Source: Bacteroidetes oral taxon 274 str. F0058 (lineage in GTDB: Bacteria > Bacteroidota > Bacteroidia > Bacteroidales > Paludibacteraceae). Taken from it: a DNA stretch of 64,000 nt. This document shows, one piece after another, positions 26,732-35,446 of the stretch. Under the pieces are notes generated by a model. That model was given only the letters and a program-made list of their open reading frames with translations. It ran no database searches and was not told where the DNA came from. A program made the position numbers and the translations under genes. The DNA lies in contig GG774889.1 in assembly GCA_000163695.1 (NCBI GenBank), forward strand, positions 998,515 to 1,062,514. The letters are read 5' to 3'. Positions within the stretch are counted from its first letter, which is position 1; every line of letters begins with the position of its first letter.

Positions 26732-29248
26732 GTGAGAAGTTTCGTATTATCCCTCTGTTTCGTTCTGTCTGTCTTTTGCTCGGCTCTTCGTGCACAGACG
26801 GTGTATGTGCGTGGATATGTGGTAGATGGTCGTAACAATGGTCTGGAGGCAATCAATGTTGCCATTGTGGGTTCTGAGCAAGGAACACAAACCAACGACA
26901 AAGGTTACTACGAATTGGCTGTCGATAGCCGTACCGCCGATACCGTTGTTTACTTCGGGCTTGGTTACAAAGACACTTTCAGAGCGTTGCCTATCCATAT
27001 CGATAAATCGATTACTATAAATGTCGTCTTACAACGCGATACGACCGAACTGAAGACGGTAGACATCAGTGCCATACGTAGAGATAAAGGAACTATGAGC
27101 AATATCGATACCCGTGTATTGCGTCTTACGCCCGATGCTGCAGGTGGTGTCGAGAGTCTGGTCAAGATGCAGCTCGGAGTACACTCTGCCAATGAGCTTA
27201 GTTCGCAGTATTCGGTAAGGGGCGGTAGCTTCGACGAAAACTCGGTGTACGTAAACGGCATAGAGGTCTACCGTCCGTTGCTTGTACGCTCGTCGCAACA
27301 GGAGGGTATGAGCTTCATCAATCCCGATATGGTGGGTAAAGTCAATTTCTCTGCCGGTGGCTTCGCTGCCAAATACGGCGATAAAATGTCGTCGGTGCTC
27401 GATATCGAATACAAGAAACCGTCTGCCTTCGAAGGTAACGTTACTGCGGGGTTTATGGGGCTATCCGCATACGTGGGCTATGCTGACGACAAGTTTACTA
27501 TGGCACACGGTATACGTTACAAAACCAATCAGTACCTGCTTGCCGACAAGTTAAAGTTAAAAAACGGCAAAGCCATATTCAAAGGTCTCGATACCAAAGG
27601 CGACTTCGACAATTCGTTTGTCGATTATCAGACGTTTATCAACTATAACATCACCCCAAAAGTCTCGTTGTCGTTGCTTGGCAACGTATCGCAGAATCTG
27701 TATAATTTTGTTCCTAAAACACAAAGAGTTCAGTTTGGTACTCTTACCGTGCAGCGAGAGTTTAACGTACTTTTCCGCGGTCTCGAAAAAGACAGGTTTG
27801 CCACATATTTCGGAGCCTTTACTCTCGATTATCAGCCTTCGCACACTACTGACCTCAAACTTACGGCGTCGGCATTCAATACGTCCGAGTCCGAAAACTA
27901 TGACCTCATCGGAGCTTATTCGCTCTCCGACGTCAGCTACGACAACTCAGGGGATAAAAAGACGGAGTTGCTCGGAAGAGGCGTCTTCCACGAGCACGCC
28001 CGCAATCGTCTGTCGGCAACGGTAGTGAGCCTCATACATTCGGGCAAAAGCCGCTTGCTCAGTTCGGACGTAGAGTGGGGTATATCGGCTGCCAAAGAAC
28101 TTATTACAGACCGCATACGCGAGTACGAGCGACGCGACTCGTCGCACTATTCCGTCCCACACGACGGTTCCGAGATACGTATGGTCTATAATCTGACCTC
28201 GAACAACTCCACCAACACTACACGCTTGCAGGCATACGTACAGCAGACACGTAAGTTCGGTTGGCTGGGAGCCGACTACTCGCTCAACGTGGGTATAAGG
28301 GCAAACTATTGGAGTTTCAACAACGAATTGCTGCTGTCGCCCCGCCTGAACCTAAACATAAACCCTCGGTGGAAGCGGGATTTTATGTTCCGTCTGGCAG
28401 CAGGTGTTTATTATCAGTCGCCCTTCTACAAAGAGATAAGGCAGACCTTCACCGATAGCTTGGGTAATAGCCGTATTAACCTTAACACAGATATAAAGGC
28501 ACAGCGTTCTCTGCATCTCTTGGCGGGAATGGATTATTTTTTCAGACTCTGGCGACGTCCGTTCAAATTCACGGCGGAGCTGTATTACAAGCCTGCCGAT
28601 AGAATTATCCCATATTCGGTCGATAACGTGAGAGTGCGGTATGTCGGCGAAAATCAGGCGGTAGCCTATACAGCCGGTATCGATGTCAAGCTATTCGGTG
28701 AGTTTGTGCCGGGTGTCGATTCGTGGATCTCGTTTTCGTATATGAATAGCCGCGAAGACATCGTACGTATCGGAGGCGACCTCTCGGGCGACCATTACTC
28801 TGTCCATACCAACAAAGGCACATATCTCGGTGAGATTTATCCGGGTTACATACCGCGACCGAACGAGCAAAGATACAGCGTCTCTTTGTTTTTTCAGGAT
28901 TATGTGCCCAATCACCCCGAATATAAGCTGAACCTGAAACTCGTATGGGCAGACGGACTGCCCTTCGGTCCGCCTCGTTCGGAGCGGTATCAGGCAGTAT
29001 ATCGTACCAAACCGTATCGAAGAGTGGATATCGGTGCTTCCAGAGAGTTTGTCCGCGGTAGAGACAGACTACTCGGCAGGCAGCAAATAATAAAAACACT
29101 CGGCTTACACCTCGACCTGCTCAATCTGTTCGATATCCGCAACGAGAGTTCGTTCTATTGGGTCTCCGACGTATCGGGTTCGCAATGGGCAGTTCCCAAT
29201 CATCTCACAGGCTTTATGGTAAACCTGAGAGTTTCGGTCGATTTTTAG
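26732..29248 (+). CDS. TonB-dependent outer-membrane receptor with CarboxypepD_reg-like domain
   Basis: 838 residues, full length. It starts at GTG 26732, giving a signal peptide (MRSFVLSLCFVLSVFCSALRAQ) with no ATG alternative. Residues about 23-110 are a carboxypeptidase-regulatory-like beta-sandwich (VYVRGYVVDGRNNGLEAINV), as usual in Bacteroidota. The plug (about 115-230) contains YSVRGGSFDENSVYVNGIEVY, then a 22-strand barrel ending in VNLRVSVDF with terminal Phe. No SusD partner follows, so it is more likely a metal-siderophore or cofactor receptor than a Sus-type glycan importer; the ligand is unknown. Confidence 0.92.
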   Translation: MRSFVLSLCFVLSVFCSALRAQTVYVRGYVVDGRNNGLEAINVAIVGSEQGTQTNDKGYYELAVDSRTADTVVYFGLGYKDTFRALPIHIDKSITINVVLQRDTTELKTVDISAIRRDKGTMSNIDTRVLRLTPDAAGGVESLVKMQLGVHSANELSSQYSVRGGSFDENSVYVNGIEVYRPLLVRSSQQEGMSFINPDMVGKVNFSAGGFAAKYGDKMSSVLDIEYKKPSAFEGNVTAGFMGLSAYVGYADDKFTMAHGIRYKTNQYLLADKLKLKNGKAIFKGLDTKGDFDNSFVDYQTFINYNITPKVSLSLLGNVSQNLYNFVPKTQRVQFGTLTVQREFNVLFRGLEKDRFATYFGAFTLDYQPSHTTDLKLTASAFNTSESENYDLIGAYSLSDVSYDNSGDKKTELLGRGVFHEHARNRLSATVVSLIHSGKSRLLSSDVEWGISAAKELITDRIREYERRDSSHYSVPHDGSEIRMVYNLTSNNSTNTTRLQAYVQQTRKFGWLGADYSLNVGIRANYWSFNNELLLSPRLNLNINPRWKRDFMFRLAAGVYYQSPFYKEIRQTFTDSLGNSRINLNTDIKAQRSLHLLAGMDYFFRLWRRPFKFTAELYYKPADRIIPYSVDNVRVRYVGENQAVAYTAGIDVKLFGEFVPGVDSWISFSYMNSREDIVRIGGDLSGDHYSVHTNKGTYLGEIYPGYIPRPNEQRYSVSLFFQDYVPNHPEYKLNLKLVWADGLPFGPPRSERYQAVYRTKPYRRVDIGASREFVRGRDRLLGRQQIIKTLGLHLDLLNLFDIRNESSFYWVSDVSGSQWAVPNHLTGFMVNLRVSVDF

Positions 29249-29261
29249 ATGTTATCCGTGT

Positions 29262-30539
29262 TTATCGGAACAGGTTGATATGCCCCTTTCGGTTGTGAAC
29301 CACGTTTTTCCCTTGGTTGCTACCGTTGCTGTAAGTATCCGTGCCTGTGGCGTCTATTATGTAGTAATATGTGCCCATTGCAGCAGGTTTGCCGCCAATC
29401 CTGCCGTCCCAGCCCTTAGACGGGTCGTTGCTTTGGTATACTACCTGTCCCCATCGGTTGAATATGGTGATTTTATAGGTCTTTATCGACTTGAATACTA
29501 CTCTGAACTCGTCGTTGATGCCGTCGCCGTTTGGTGTGAAGGCATTAGGTACGTCGAGCAGTGATTCGAGTACACTGATTTTTATGGAGTCTTGGCTTAC
29601 GCAACTGTTGTCGGCATTGGTAACTTGTAGTTTTGCGACAAATTCACCCGTTTCGTTGAAGGTATATCTTACATTCTCTTCGCTGTATCGGAAGTATGAG
29701 CCGGCAGAACCTGTTTTATATATTTTCCATTCGTGAAAAGCTGCTGTCGGTGTGTTTGATTTGCTTTCGAGCAATACCACGAGAGGTCCCGAACCTGTCA
29801 GCGTCGTTGTGTTCGAGTCGTCGCGTTTGTATTCGTTGGTGCCGCTGCGTTTCTCTATCGTCCCCTTGATGTGGCATTCTACGGCGACGGCTTTGTAATC
29901 GACACAGCTCTTCTGTACGGATATTCCCATTTCTCTGGCATACTTATCGCCCTCGATACATATATTTACATCTTTTCTGGGAGCATTTATCACTATCTGT
30001 GTAAATGGGTAGTGATGTTCGGTCTCTACCGGCGAATCTTTCCATTCGCCGTCGGTGAAGGCGTAGTCGGTATATTTTAGAGTGAAGATACGCGGTAGTG
30101 TTTTGCGAACTTTACTCTTGTCGTAATACACAAGCTCAGGTGCGTTTAAGCTCGTATTGAGTGTTAGTTTGCCACAACTTCCTTCGGTAGTAAGCGAGTT
30201 GTAGACAATCGGGTACAGCGAATAATCGATTACCCATATATATTTAAGCGGTTTGTTGTTTATCTTATCGAATACGATATAGCCTGTGGCGTCTTCGGGT
30301 GAGAAGTTTTTGGTATTGGCTACAAACGAGTTGTCGTACTTTCTCCACTCTATGTTTTCGTTGCCGATGTATGTTATCTCTGTCGTTGAGCTTATTTTGT
30401 CAAATAAAAATATGGCGTCTATATTCTGTTCCGAGTTTATTTGTAGGTGTGCACCCGTCGTATTTACGGAAAATTGGGCAAACCCCAAGCAATGTGAGGT
30501 AAGCAACATCAATGCCAAAAATAGTTTATTGGTATTCAT
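29262..30539 (-). CDS. Secreted protein with T9SS type B (CHU_C) sorting domain
   Basis: 425 residues with a signal peptide (MNTNKLFLALMLLTSHCLGFAQ). The middle contains beta-rich PKD/Ig-like sequence (about 250-325: PLVVLLESKSNTPTAAFHEW, then GEFVAKLQVTNAD). The last 90 residues are the gliding-motility-associated C-terminal domain, recognised by VPNAFTPNGDGINDEF, ITIFNRWGQVVYQS, GWDGRIGGKPAAMGTYYYI and the final KGHINLFR. This domain directs export by the type IX system and surface attachment. It converges with the TonB receptor gene (13 bases between their ends). Confidence 0.9.
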   Translation of the reverse strand: MNTNKLFLALMLLTSHCLGFAQFSVNTTGAHLQINSEQNIDAIFLFDKISSTTEITYIGNENIEWRKYDNSFVANTKNFSPEDATGYIVFDKINNKPLKYIWVIDYSLYPIVYNSLTTEGSCGKLTLNTSLNAPELVYYDKSKVRKTLPRIFTLKYTDYAFTDGEWKDSPVETEHHYPFTQIVINAPRKDVNICIEGDKYAREMGISVQKSCVDYKAVAVECHIKGTIEKRSGTNEYKRDDSNTTTLTGSGPLVVLLESKSNTPTAAFHEWKIYKTGSAGSYFRYSEENVRYTFNETGEFVAKLQVTNADNSCVSQDSIKISVLESLLDVPNAFTPNGDGINDEFRVVFKSIKTYKITIFNRWGQVVYQSNDPSKGWDGRIGGKPAAMGTYYYIIDATGTDTYSNGSNQGKNVVHNRKGHINLFR

Positions 30540-30623
30540 AAAATGATGAATGTTATTAGCTAACGTCTGTTTAATGGTATTTAAAGGTTACAAAATTACT
30601 ATTATTTTTTTGTTCTCAAAAAC

Positions 30624-30655
30624 AAAAGAACGATTTTTCACAAAATCGTTCTTTT
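30624..30655 (-). terminator. Rho-independent terminator
   Basis: Perfect 14-bp stem (AAAAGAACGATTTT with its complement) and a TCAC loop. On the minus strand it is followed by a T-rich run, so it fits termination after the lipoprotein gene at 30721-31404. Confidence 0.75.
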
Positions 30656-30720
30656 ACTACCAAAAAAGTATTGTGTAAAATGTAAAGTTAGTATGGAATA
30701 TTATTTGTTTATTATGTCAT

Positions 30721-31404
30721 TTACTTAATTGTTATTTCGTACACATCTTCTTTTACTTTATCCGACAAGTCCAGATAGTTTATCATTAATGAAATTTTCT
30801 TTTCTGTTGCTTGTTTTATTATATCTGTCATATCCACAGAGGAGTATACCTGAAACATCCTTTTTGCCTCCGAAGTGGGATTATTGTCTTTGTGTCGGAT
30901 ATATATTGTAAATCTATTGTCTGAGAACTTGGTTTTGTTATCCTCTACAATGTAGCTTATGACGTTGTTACGAGGATTTGCCGAAGAAATGGAGTATATG
31001 AAATTCAAGTGTTTGCCCGAAAAATATACGTGGCTGTACACCAGATTGTTTGTGAAGTCGATGCCCTCTTTGCCGAAGTTCTTTATTTCAGCAGTATTCT
31101 TCACCTTATTGATGGGGTAGATTACACTCTCCTCTATCATCTCGATTTCCATTTCTCCTGTGTAGGTGTTTTGTTCGAGTTTTTTGTATTCGCCTGCCAC
31201 AAAGCAATATTTATCCTTGTAATCATCTGCCTTGGTGCTGTTTTTTAGGGCTATTTTATTGCCTTTGTCGGTTACTATATAATCCTTGCCGTCTGCTTTT
31301 TTGTAGTAGCCGTATGCAAATGTTTTCTCCTGCTTTTGCTTAGGTAGTGAACAACCATATAGTGCAACTATCGCTACTAATAGATATAATAATTTATTTC
31401 TCAT
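30721..31404 (-). CDS. Lipoprotein of unknown function
   Basis: 227 residues. The lipobox is in MRNKLLYLLVAIVALYGCSL, with Cys18 as the lipidation site, and the next residues (SLPKQKQ) carry no inner-membrane retention Asp. The mature part is Lys-rich with beta-like strands and no motif I recognise. It is monocistronic, with a terminator 66 bases downstream. Confidence 0.78.
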   Translation of the reverse strand: MRNKLLYLLVAIVALYGCSLPKQKQEKTFAYGYYKKADGKDYIVTDKGNKIALKNSTKADDYKDKYCFVAGEYKKLEQNTYTGEMEIEMIEESVIYPINKVKNTAEIKNFGKEGIDFTNNLVYSHVYFSGKHLNFIYSISSANPRNNVISYIVEDNKTKFSDNRFTIYIRHKDNNPTSEAKRMFQVYSSVDMTDIIKQATEKKISLMINYLDLSDKVKEDVYEITIK

Positions 31405-31535
31405 ACGTTTAACCTTGTCTTTTTGTTTTTTGATTTTTGATACATAACCAAGACGTAATAAATGTGCAAATGTTGCAGGAAAATCGAAAATTTAATAAAA
31501 TTTAACTCTTGGGTGACTTTTCTTCGAAAAACGTA

Positions 31536-31566
31536 TTGTTTGTTTAAATTATTTATATTACTTTTG
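31536..31566 (+). promoter_or_regulatory. Promoter of the 45-residue protein gene
   Basis: The -7 box TACTTTTG lies at 31559-31566. A TTG at 31536-31538 stands 20 bases upstream and an overlapping TTTG at 31539-31542 stands 16 bases upstream, both plausible -33 elements. The leader to the ATG is about 100 bases and AT-rich. Confidence 0.65.
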
Positions 31567-31672
31567 CATAGTAAATTTTAGAATAAAAATATTTGTAATA
31601 TATGAAGTAGAAGTCTATGTGCCTTAGGGCATTAAGTAAATAATATTTTAAAAACTAATATTAAATTTAAAA

Positions 31673-31810
31673 ATGATGAAAAAAATTACACCTCAAAAAA
31701 ATCAGTCAAACATGCAAAATGCCAATAAAGGAACATCCGGTACTAACAGACAGTATGACCAGAACCAAGGCAACAGAGGCAAACAACTTAATCCTAATCA
31801 AAAGAACTAA
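31673..31810 (+). CDS. Small basic Asn/Gln-rich protein, 45 residues
   Basis: Open frame from ATG 31673 (a second ATG follows directly) to TAA 31808-31810. It encodes MMKKITPQKNQSNMQNANKG and a similarly polar remainder rich in Asn, Gln, Lys, Gly and Arg, with no hydrophobic segment. Such composition suggests a disordered, possibly nucleic-acid-binding peptide. A good promoter upstream and a hairpin terminator about 100 bases downstream make it a self-contained unit. No named family comes to mind. Confidence 0.65.
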   Translation: MMKKITPQKNQSNMQNANKGTSGTNRQYDQNQGNRGKQLNPNQKN

Positions 31811-31912
31811 ACATTAGTCGTATCATTGGTATGGAGATAATTTGGAAATAGTTATATTGATACGGATAGATTTTTTGATTCGATAGGTATCAAATATAAA
31901 AAGTTAAAACAG

Positions 31913-31941
31913 ACAGCGGTACATTTTGAAAATACCGCTGT
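31913..31941. terminator. Terminator between the 45-residue gene and the lepA-side genes
   Basis: ACAGCGGTA and TACCGCTGT form a 9-bp perfect stem around an 11-base loop, followed on the plus strand by TTGCTTTGTCTT. It can serve the converging genes on both sides. Confidence 0.7.
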
Positions 31942-31951
31942 TTGCTTTGTC

Positions 31952-32134
31952 TTAATAGTCGAAAAACATATAATATACGATAAGCCCGACGGCAAGCAAT
32001 ATGCCTATGCCACCGGCTATTAGCAGACCTTTGTCGGTCTTTGTCTTTCGAGTTTTGCTCGTTTTGCGTTTTGCGGGCTTAGAGGCACGCTTTGGGGCGG
32101 TGGTTTTTCTGCTCGAGGTTCGTCGTTGTGCCAT
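31952..32134 (-). CDS. Small membrane protein with a Lys/Arg-rich N-terminal tail
   Basis: 60 residues. Residues 1-35 are almost only Lys, Arg, Ser, Thr and Ala (MAQRRTSSRKTTAPKRASKP), like a histone H1-type tail. Residues 36-57 form one membrane helix (LLIAGGIGILLAVGLIVYYM). It follows lepA by 7 bases and is probably cotranscribed. The basic tail would face the cytoplasm and could bind nucleic acid or ribosomes; that is inference. Confidence 0.72.
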   Translation of the reverse strand: MAQRRTSSRKTTAPKRASKPAKRKTSKTRKTKTDKGLLIAGGIGILLAVGLIVYYMFFDY

Positions 32135-32141
32135 TTATGTA

Positions 32142-33944
32142 TCAGTCGAGTTTCAGTACGGCAAGGAATGCTTTCTGTGGCACCTCTACCGAGCCGATTT
32201 GTTTCATACGTTTTTTCCCTTTTTTCTGCTTCTCGAGCAGTTTACGTTTGCGGCTTATATCGCCTCCGTAACACTTTGCTGTAACGTCTTTGCGTACAGC
32301 CTTTATCGTTTCGCGTGCTATAATCTTGGCTCCGATGGCAGCTTGTACTGCCACGTCGAATTGCTGGCGGGGGATAAGTTCTTTGAGCTTTTCGCACATC
32401 TTACGCCCGAGTGTCTGAGCGTTGTCGAAGTGTGTCAGCGACGACAGTGCGTCGACAGGCTCTCCGTTGAGCAGTATATCGAGCTTCACCAGCCGGCTTT
32501 CGCGGTAGCCGTGCGGCTGGTAATCGAACGAAGCATAGCCTTTTGAAATAGATTTTAGTTTATCGTAAAAGTCGAATACTATTTCGCCCAAAGGCAGGTC
32601 GAATATAAGCTCTATTCTATCGGCAGAGATGTAGTTTTGCTTTACCAATTCGCCGCGTTTGCCCAGACATAGAGTCATTATACCTCCGATGTAATCGGTT
32701 TTGGTGATAATCGACGAACGGATATATGGCTCTTCTATCTTCTCTATAAGCATTACATCAGGCATTCCTGCGGGGTTGTGCATCTCGAATACTTCGCCTT
32801 TCTTTGTATACACTTTGTACGAGACGTTAGGCACTGTCGTTATTACGCTCATATCGTATTCTCTGTCGAGACGTTCTTGTACTATCTCCATATGTAGAAG
32901 TCCCAAGAAACCGCAACGGAAGCCAAAGCCGAGAGCCACCGAACTTTCGGGCTCGAACGTCAGTGAAGCATCGTTGAGCTGTAGTTTTTCAATCGAAGAG
33001 CGTAAATCCTCGAAATCTTCGGTATCGATAGGGTATACACCTGCAAAAAGCATCGGTTTCACATCTTCGAAACCCGCAATAGCTTCACTGCAAGGGTTCT
33101 TTACGTGGGTGATAGTATCGCCCACCTTCACCTCTTTCGAGGTCTTTATGCCCGAGATGATATAACCCACATTACCAGCCGATAGTGTTTGGCGTGCCTC
33201 CATATCGAGGTGAAGTATGCCTATTTCGTCGGCTTCGTACTCTTTGCCCGTAGCAACGAACTTCACCATATCGCCTTTGTTTATAGTGCCGTTTTCTATC
33301 TTGAAATACGCTATGATACCTCTGAACGAGTTAAATACCGAGTCGAAGATGAGACATTGCAGCGGTGCGTCGGGGTCGCCTTTGGGTGCAGGGATACGCT
33401 CTACTATTGCCCGCAGGATATCGTCTACTCCTTCGCCTGTCTTACCGCTGGCACGTATTATGTCGGTACGTTTGACTCCGAGCATATCTACCAGTTGGTC
33501 TTCTATCTCGTCGGGCATTGCGTTGGGCATATCTATCTTGTTTACTACGGGTATTATCTCCAAGTCGTTGTCGATAGCCATATATAGATTGCTGATGGTC
33601 TGTGCCTGAATACCTTGTGTGGCATCTACTATAAGTAGAGCACCTTCGCAAGCTGCTATACTTCGGCTTACTTCGTACGAGAAATCGACGTGTCCCGGAG
33701 TGTCTATGAGATTCAGAGTGTAGTTTTCCGTTTTACCGTCGCTGTCGGTCGTTCGGTAATTCATCTGTATGGCGTGACTCTTGATAGTGATGCCTCGCTC
33801 CCGCTCGAGGTCCATATTGTCCAATACCTGAGCCTGTAAGTCTTTGGTAGCGACAGTGTTTGTGTATTCGAGCAGTCGGTCGGCAAGAGTACTTTTACCG
33901 TGGTCGATATGTGCTATTATGCAGAAGTTACGTATATTTTTCAC
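32142..33944 (-). CDS. lepA: Elongation factor 4 (back-translocating GTPase LepA)
   Basis: LepA is a ribosome-binding GTPase that remodels stalled or post-translocation ribosomes. The 600-residue length is typical. G-domain motifs: AHIDHGKSTLADRLL (G1), RERGITIKSHAIQM (G2), DTPGHVDFSYEVSR (G3), NKIDMPNA (G4). Domain II, EF-G-like domains III and V, and the LepA-specific C-terminal domain (PRQQFDVAVQAAIGAKIIAR, KCYGGDISRKRKLLEKQKKG) follow. The start is GTG 33944; the only nearby ATG hits a stop after three codons. Confidence 0.97.
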   Translation of the reverse strand: MKNIRNFCIIAHIDHGKSTLADRLLEYTNTVATKDLQAQVLDNMDLERERGITIKSHAIQMNYRTTDSDGKTENYTLNLIDTPGHVDFSYEVSRSIAACEGALLIVDATQGIQAQTISNLYMAIDNDLEIIPVVNKIDMPNAMPDEIEDQLVDMLGVKRTDIIRASGKTGEGVDDILRAIVERIPAPKGDPDAPLQCLIFDSVFNSFRGIIAYFKIENGTINKGDMVKFVATGKEYEADEIGILHLDMEARQTLSAGNVGYIISGIKTSKEVKVGDTITHVKNPCSEAIAGFEDVKPMLFAGVYPIDTEDFEDLRSSIEKLQLNDASLTFEPESSVALGFGFRCGFLGLLHMEIVQERLDREYDMSVITTVPNVSYKVYTKKGEVFEMHNPAGMPDVMLIEKIEEPYIRSSIITKTDYIGGIMTLCLGKRGELVKQNYISADRIELIFDLPLGEIVFDFYDKLKSISKGYASFDYQPHGYRESRLVKLDILLNGEPVDALSSLTHFDNAQTLGRKMCEKLKELIPRQQFDVAVQAAIGAKIIARETIKAVRKDVTAKCYGGDISRKRKLLEKQKKGKKRMKQIGSVEVPQKAFLAVLKLD

Positions 33945-33972
33945 CCTAAAAATTCATTTTGTAAAAAGTCTG

Positions 33973-33980
33973 CAAAGATA
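33973..33980 (-). promoter_or_regulatory. -7 promoter box of lepA
   Basis: TATCTTTG on the minus strand, about 30 bases upstream of the GTG start. Confidence 0.65.
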
Positions 33981-34073
33981 CGAAAATATTCGGGTATAGT
34001 CATACTCTCGTATCTGTGGGTAATAGAAAAAGGGTAGATTAATATTATTTTTATGATTATTCCGTAAAACAAA

Positions 34074-34098
34074 AAGATACGAGAGCCTCTCGTATCTT
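34074..34098 (-). terminator. Terminator of the tRNA-fMet gene
   Basis: AAGATACGAG pairs perfectly with CTCGTATCTT over a 5-base loop. On the minus strand it is followed by TTTGTTTTA, and it lies 28 bases past the tRNA end. Confidence 0.75.
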
Positions 34099-34126
34099 CT
34101 GTCCCCCAAGTTGACTGAGGGCTGTG

Positions 34127-34198
34127 TAGCGGAGGCAGGATTCGAACCTACGACCTTCAGGTTATGAGCCTGACAAGCTACCACTGCTCTACTCCGCG
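34127..34198 (-). tRNA. tRNA-Met (CAT), probably initiator
   Basis: 72 bases fold as a complete cloverleaf. The acceptor is CGCGGAG/CTCCGCT, the anticodon stem TCAGG/CCTGA with loop CTCATAA (anticodon CAT), and the T-arm GTAGG-TTCGAAT-CCTGC. Position 1 (C) cannot pair with position 72 (T), the hallmark of bacterial initiator tRNA. The three consecutive G-C pairs usual for initiators are reduced to two plus an A-T pair. CCA is not encoded. Confidence 0.93.
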
Positions 34199-34311
34199 AT
34201 ATTGGAGTGCAAAGGTAGTGCTTTTTGTTGTATTGACCAAATTTTTTGATGATTTTTCTATGTTTTTTACAAAAAATTGTATTTTGTGCATAGTATGTAA
34301 ATTATTTAAAT

Positions 34312-34319
34312 TAATTTTG
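34312..34319 (+). promoter_or_regulatory. -7 promoter box of the BASS-type transporter gene
   Basis: TAATTTTG matches TAnnTTTG, 28 bases before ATG 34347. A GGAGG sequence between them (about 34332-34336) is one of the few Shine-Dalgarno-like sites here and supports that start. Confidence 0.6.
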
Positions 34320-34346
34320 CCGACCCGAAAACGGAGGGTGATACCG

Positions 34347-35237
34347 ATGACTTTCAAAACAGTAAAAAAATACACGTTACCCATAGCTATAATAGTGGGA
34401 ATCATAGGTTATAGGTGGTTCGGAGTTCTCAATTTTCTTACACCGTATCTTATCTTCACTATGCTGTTTTTTACTTTTTCCAAGATAGACTTTTCGGCTC
34501 TGCGACCCTCTTGGCTGCATCTTTGGCTTATTCTTATTCAATTGGTACTCAGTATTACTGTTTTTTATCTGCTTCGGACATTTGATGTTGTTGTGGCACA
34601 GGGTGTTATGATTTGTGTCTTCTGCCCTACGGCAACAGCGGCTGCCGTCATTACTCAGAAACTGCGTGGTAATGTTGAGTTTATAGCTTCTTATACGCTA
34701 TATATAAACATAGTTATGGCTGTCTTCATACCGTTGATTTACCCTGTTGTTCGGCAGGGTGGGGCGGCTATCAGTTTTTTCTCGCTGTTTATCAGAATAT
34801 TCAGTATGATATTTCCTCTTCTGATATGTCCTTTCTTGTTGGCTTTTGCCCTGAGGTTTTTCCCTAAGATACACGGTTTGGTGGTAAAGAACAGTGGATT
34901 AGCTTTTTATATATGGGCTTTCGCTTTGGTGATAGTCATAGCCAAAATATCGAAGTATTTTATCGAATATAAGTCTATAGATAGCTCTGTAATAATGCTT
35001 TTGGTGGGCTCTTTGTTTGTTTGCCTGTTGCAGTTCTTTGTGGGTAAGATTGTCGGTAAGCCCTACAATCAGTTGATTGCGGGTGGTCAATCGTTGGGAC
35101 AGAAGAATACGATATTCGCTATCTGGTTGGCTAACAATTACTTCAATCCCGTTGTAGCTGTCGGTGCGGGAGCTTATATCATTTGGCAGACGATATTCAA
35201 TTCCATACAGATATATATGGTCGAGAGCAAGGGGTAG
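34347..35237 (+). CDS. BASS-family (bile acid:sodium symporter-like) transporter
   Basis: 296 residues with nine or ten hydrophobic helices. The motif CVFCPTATAAAVITQKLRGN near residue 90 corresponds to the conserved P-TATA-AV-T-KL-GN region of BASS transporters, and GGQSLGQKNTIFAIWLANNY near 240 to the second half-helix motif. The frame stays open upstream to 34164 but that would overlap the tRNA gene on the other strand, so ATG 34347 is chosen. The family moves organic anions with sodium; substrate unknown. Confidence 0.82.
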   Translation: MTFKTVKKYTLPIAIIVGIIGYRWFGVLNFLTPYLIFTMLFFTFSKIDFSALRPSWLHLWLILIQLVLSITVFYLLRTFDVVVAQGVMICVFCPTATAAAVITQKLRGNVEFIASYTLYINIVMAVFIPLIYPVVRQGGAAISFFSLFIRIFSMIFPLLICPFLLAFALRFFPKIHGLVVKNSGLAFYIWAFALVIVIAKISKYFIEYKSIDSSVIMLLVGSLFVCLLQFFVGKIVGKPYNQLIAGGQSLGQKNTIFAIWLANNYFNPVVAVGAGAYIIWQTIFNSIQIYMVESKG

Positions 35238-35362
35238 TGATGATTATTTTTTTATCAGATAAAGTCAAGATAAACAGAGATTAACCAATATTGCCGGAAT
35301 AAAATTTTAATCAAAATGTAAAAAAAAGCAAAAAAAATGTTGTTAGTGCAATAAAATTTATT

Positions 35363-35370
35363 AATTTTGC
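35363..35370 (+). promoter_or_regulatory. -7 promoter box of gldJ
   Basis: TAATTTTG with a TTG 19 bases upstream at 35341-35343. The leader to ATG 35447 is about 70 bases. Confidence 0.6.
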
Positions 35371-35446
35371 ACTTTGAAATTTATAGTATTGGATTTTAGA
35401 AATTAATAAGAACGTAAAAAATTATAAACAATAATTGTATTTGTAT

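Noticed and set aside
34164..34346. Upstream extension of the BASS-type transporter
   Set aside because: It would overlap the tRNA-Met gene and its promoter; the ATG at 34347 has a Shine-Dalgarno-like GGAGG and a membrane helix right after it.
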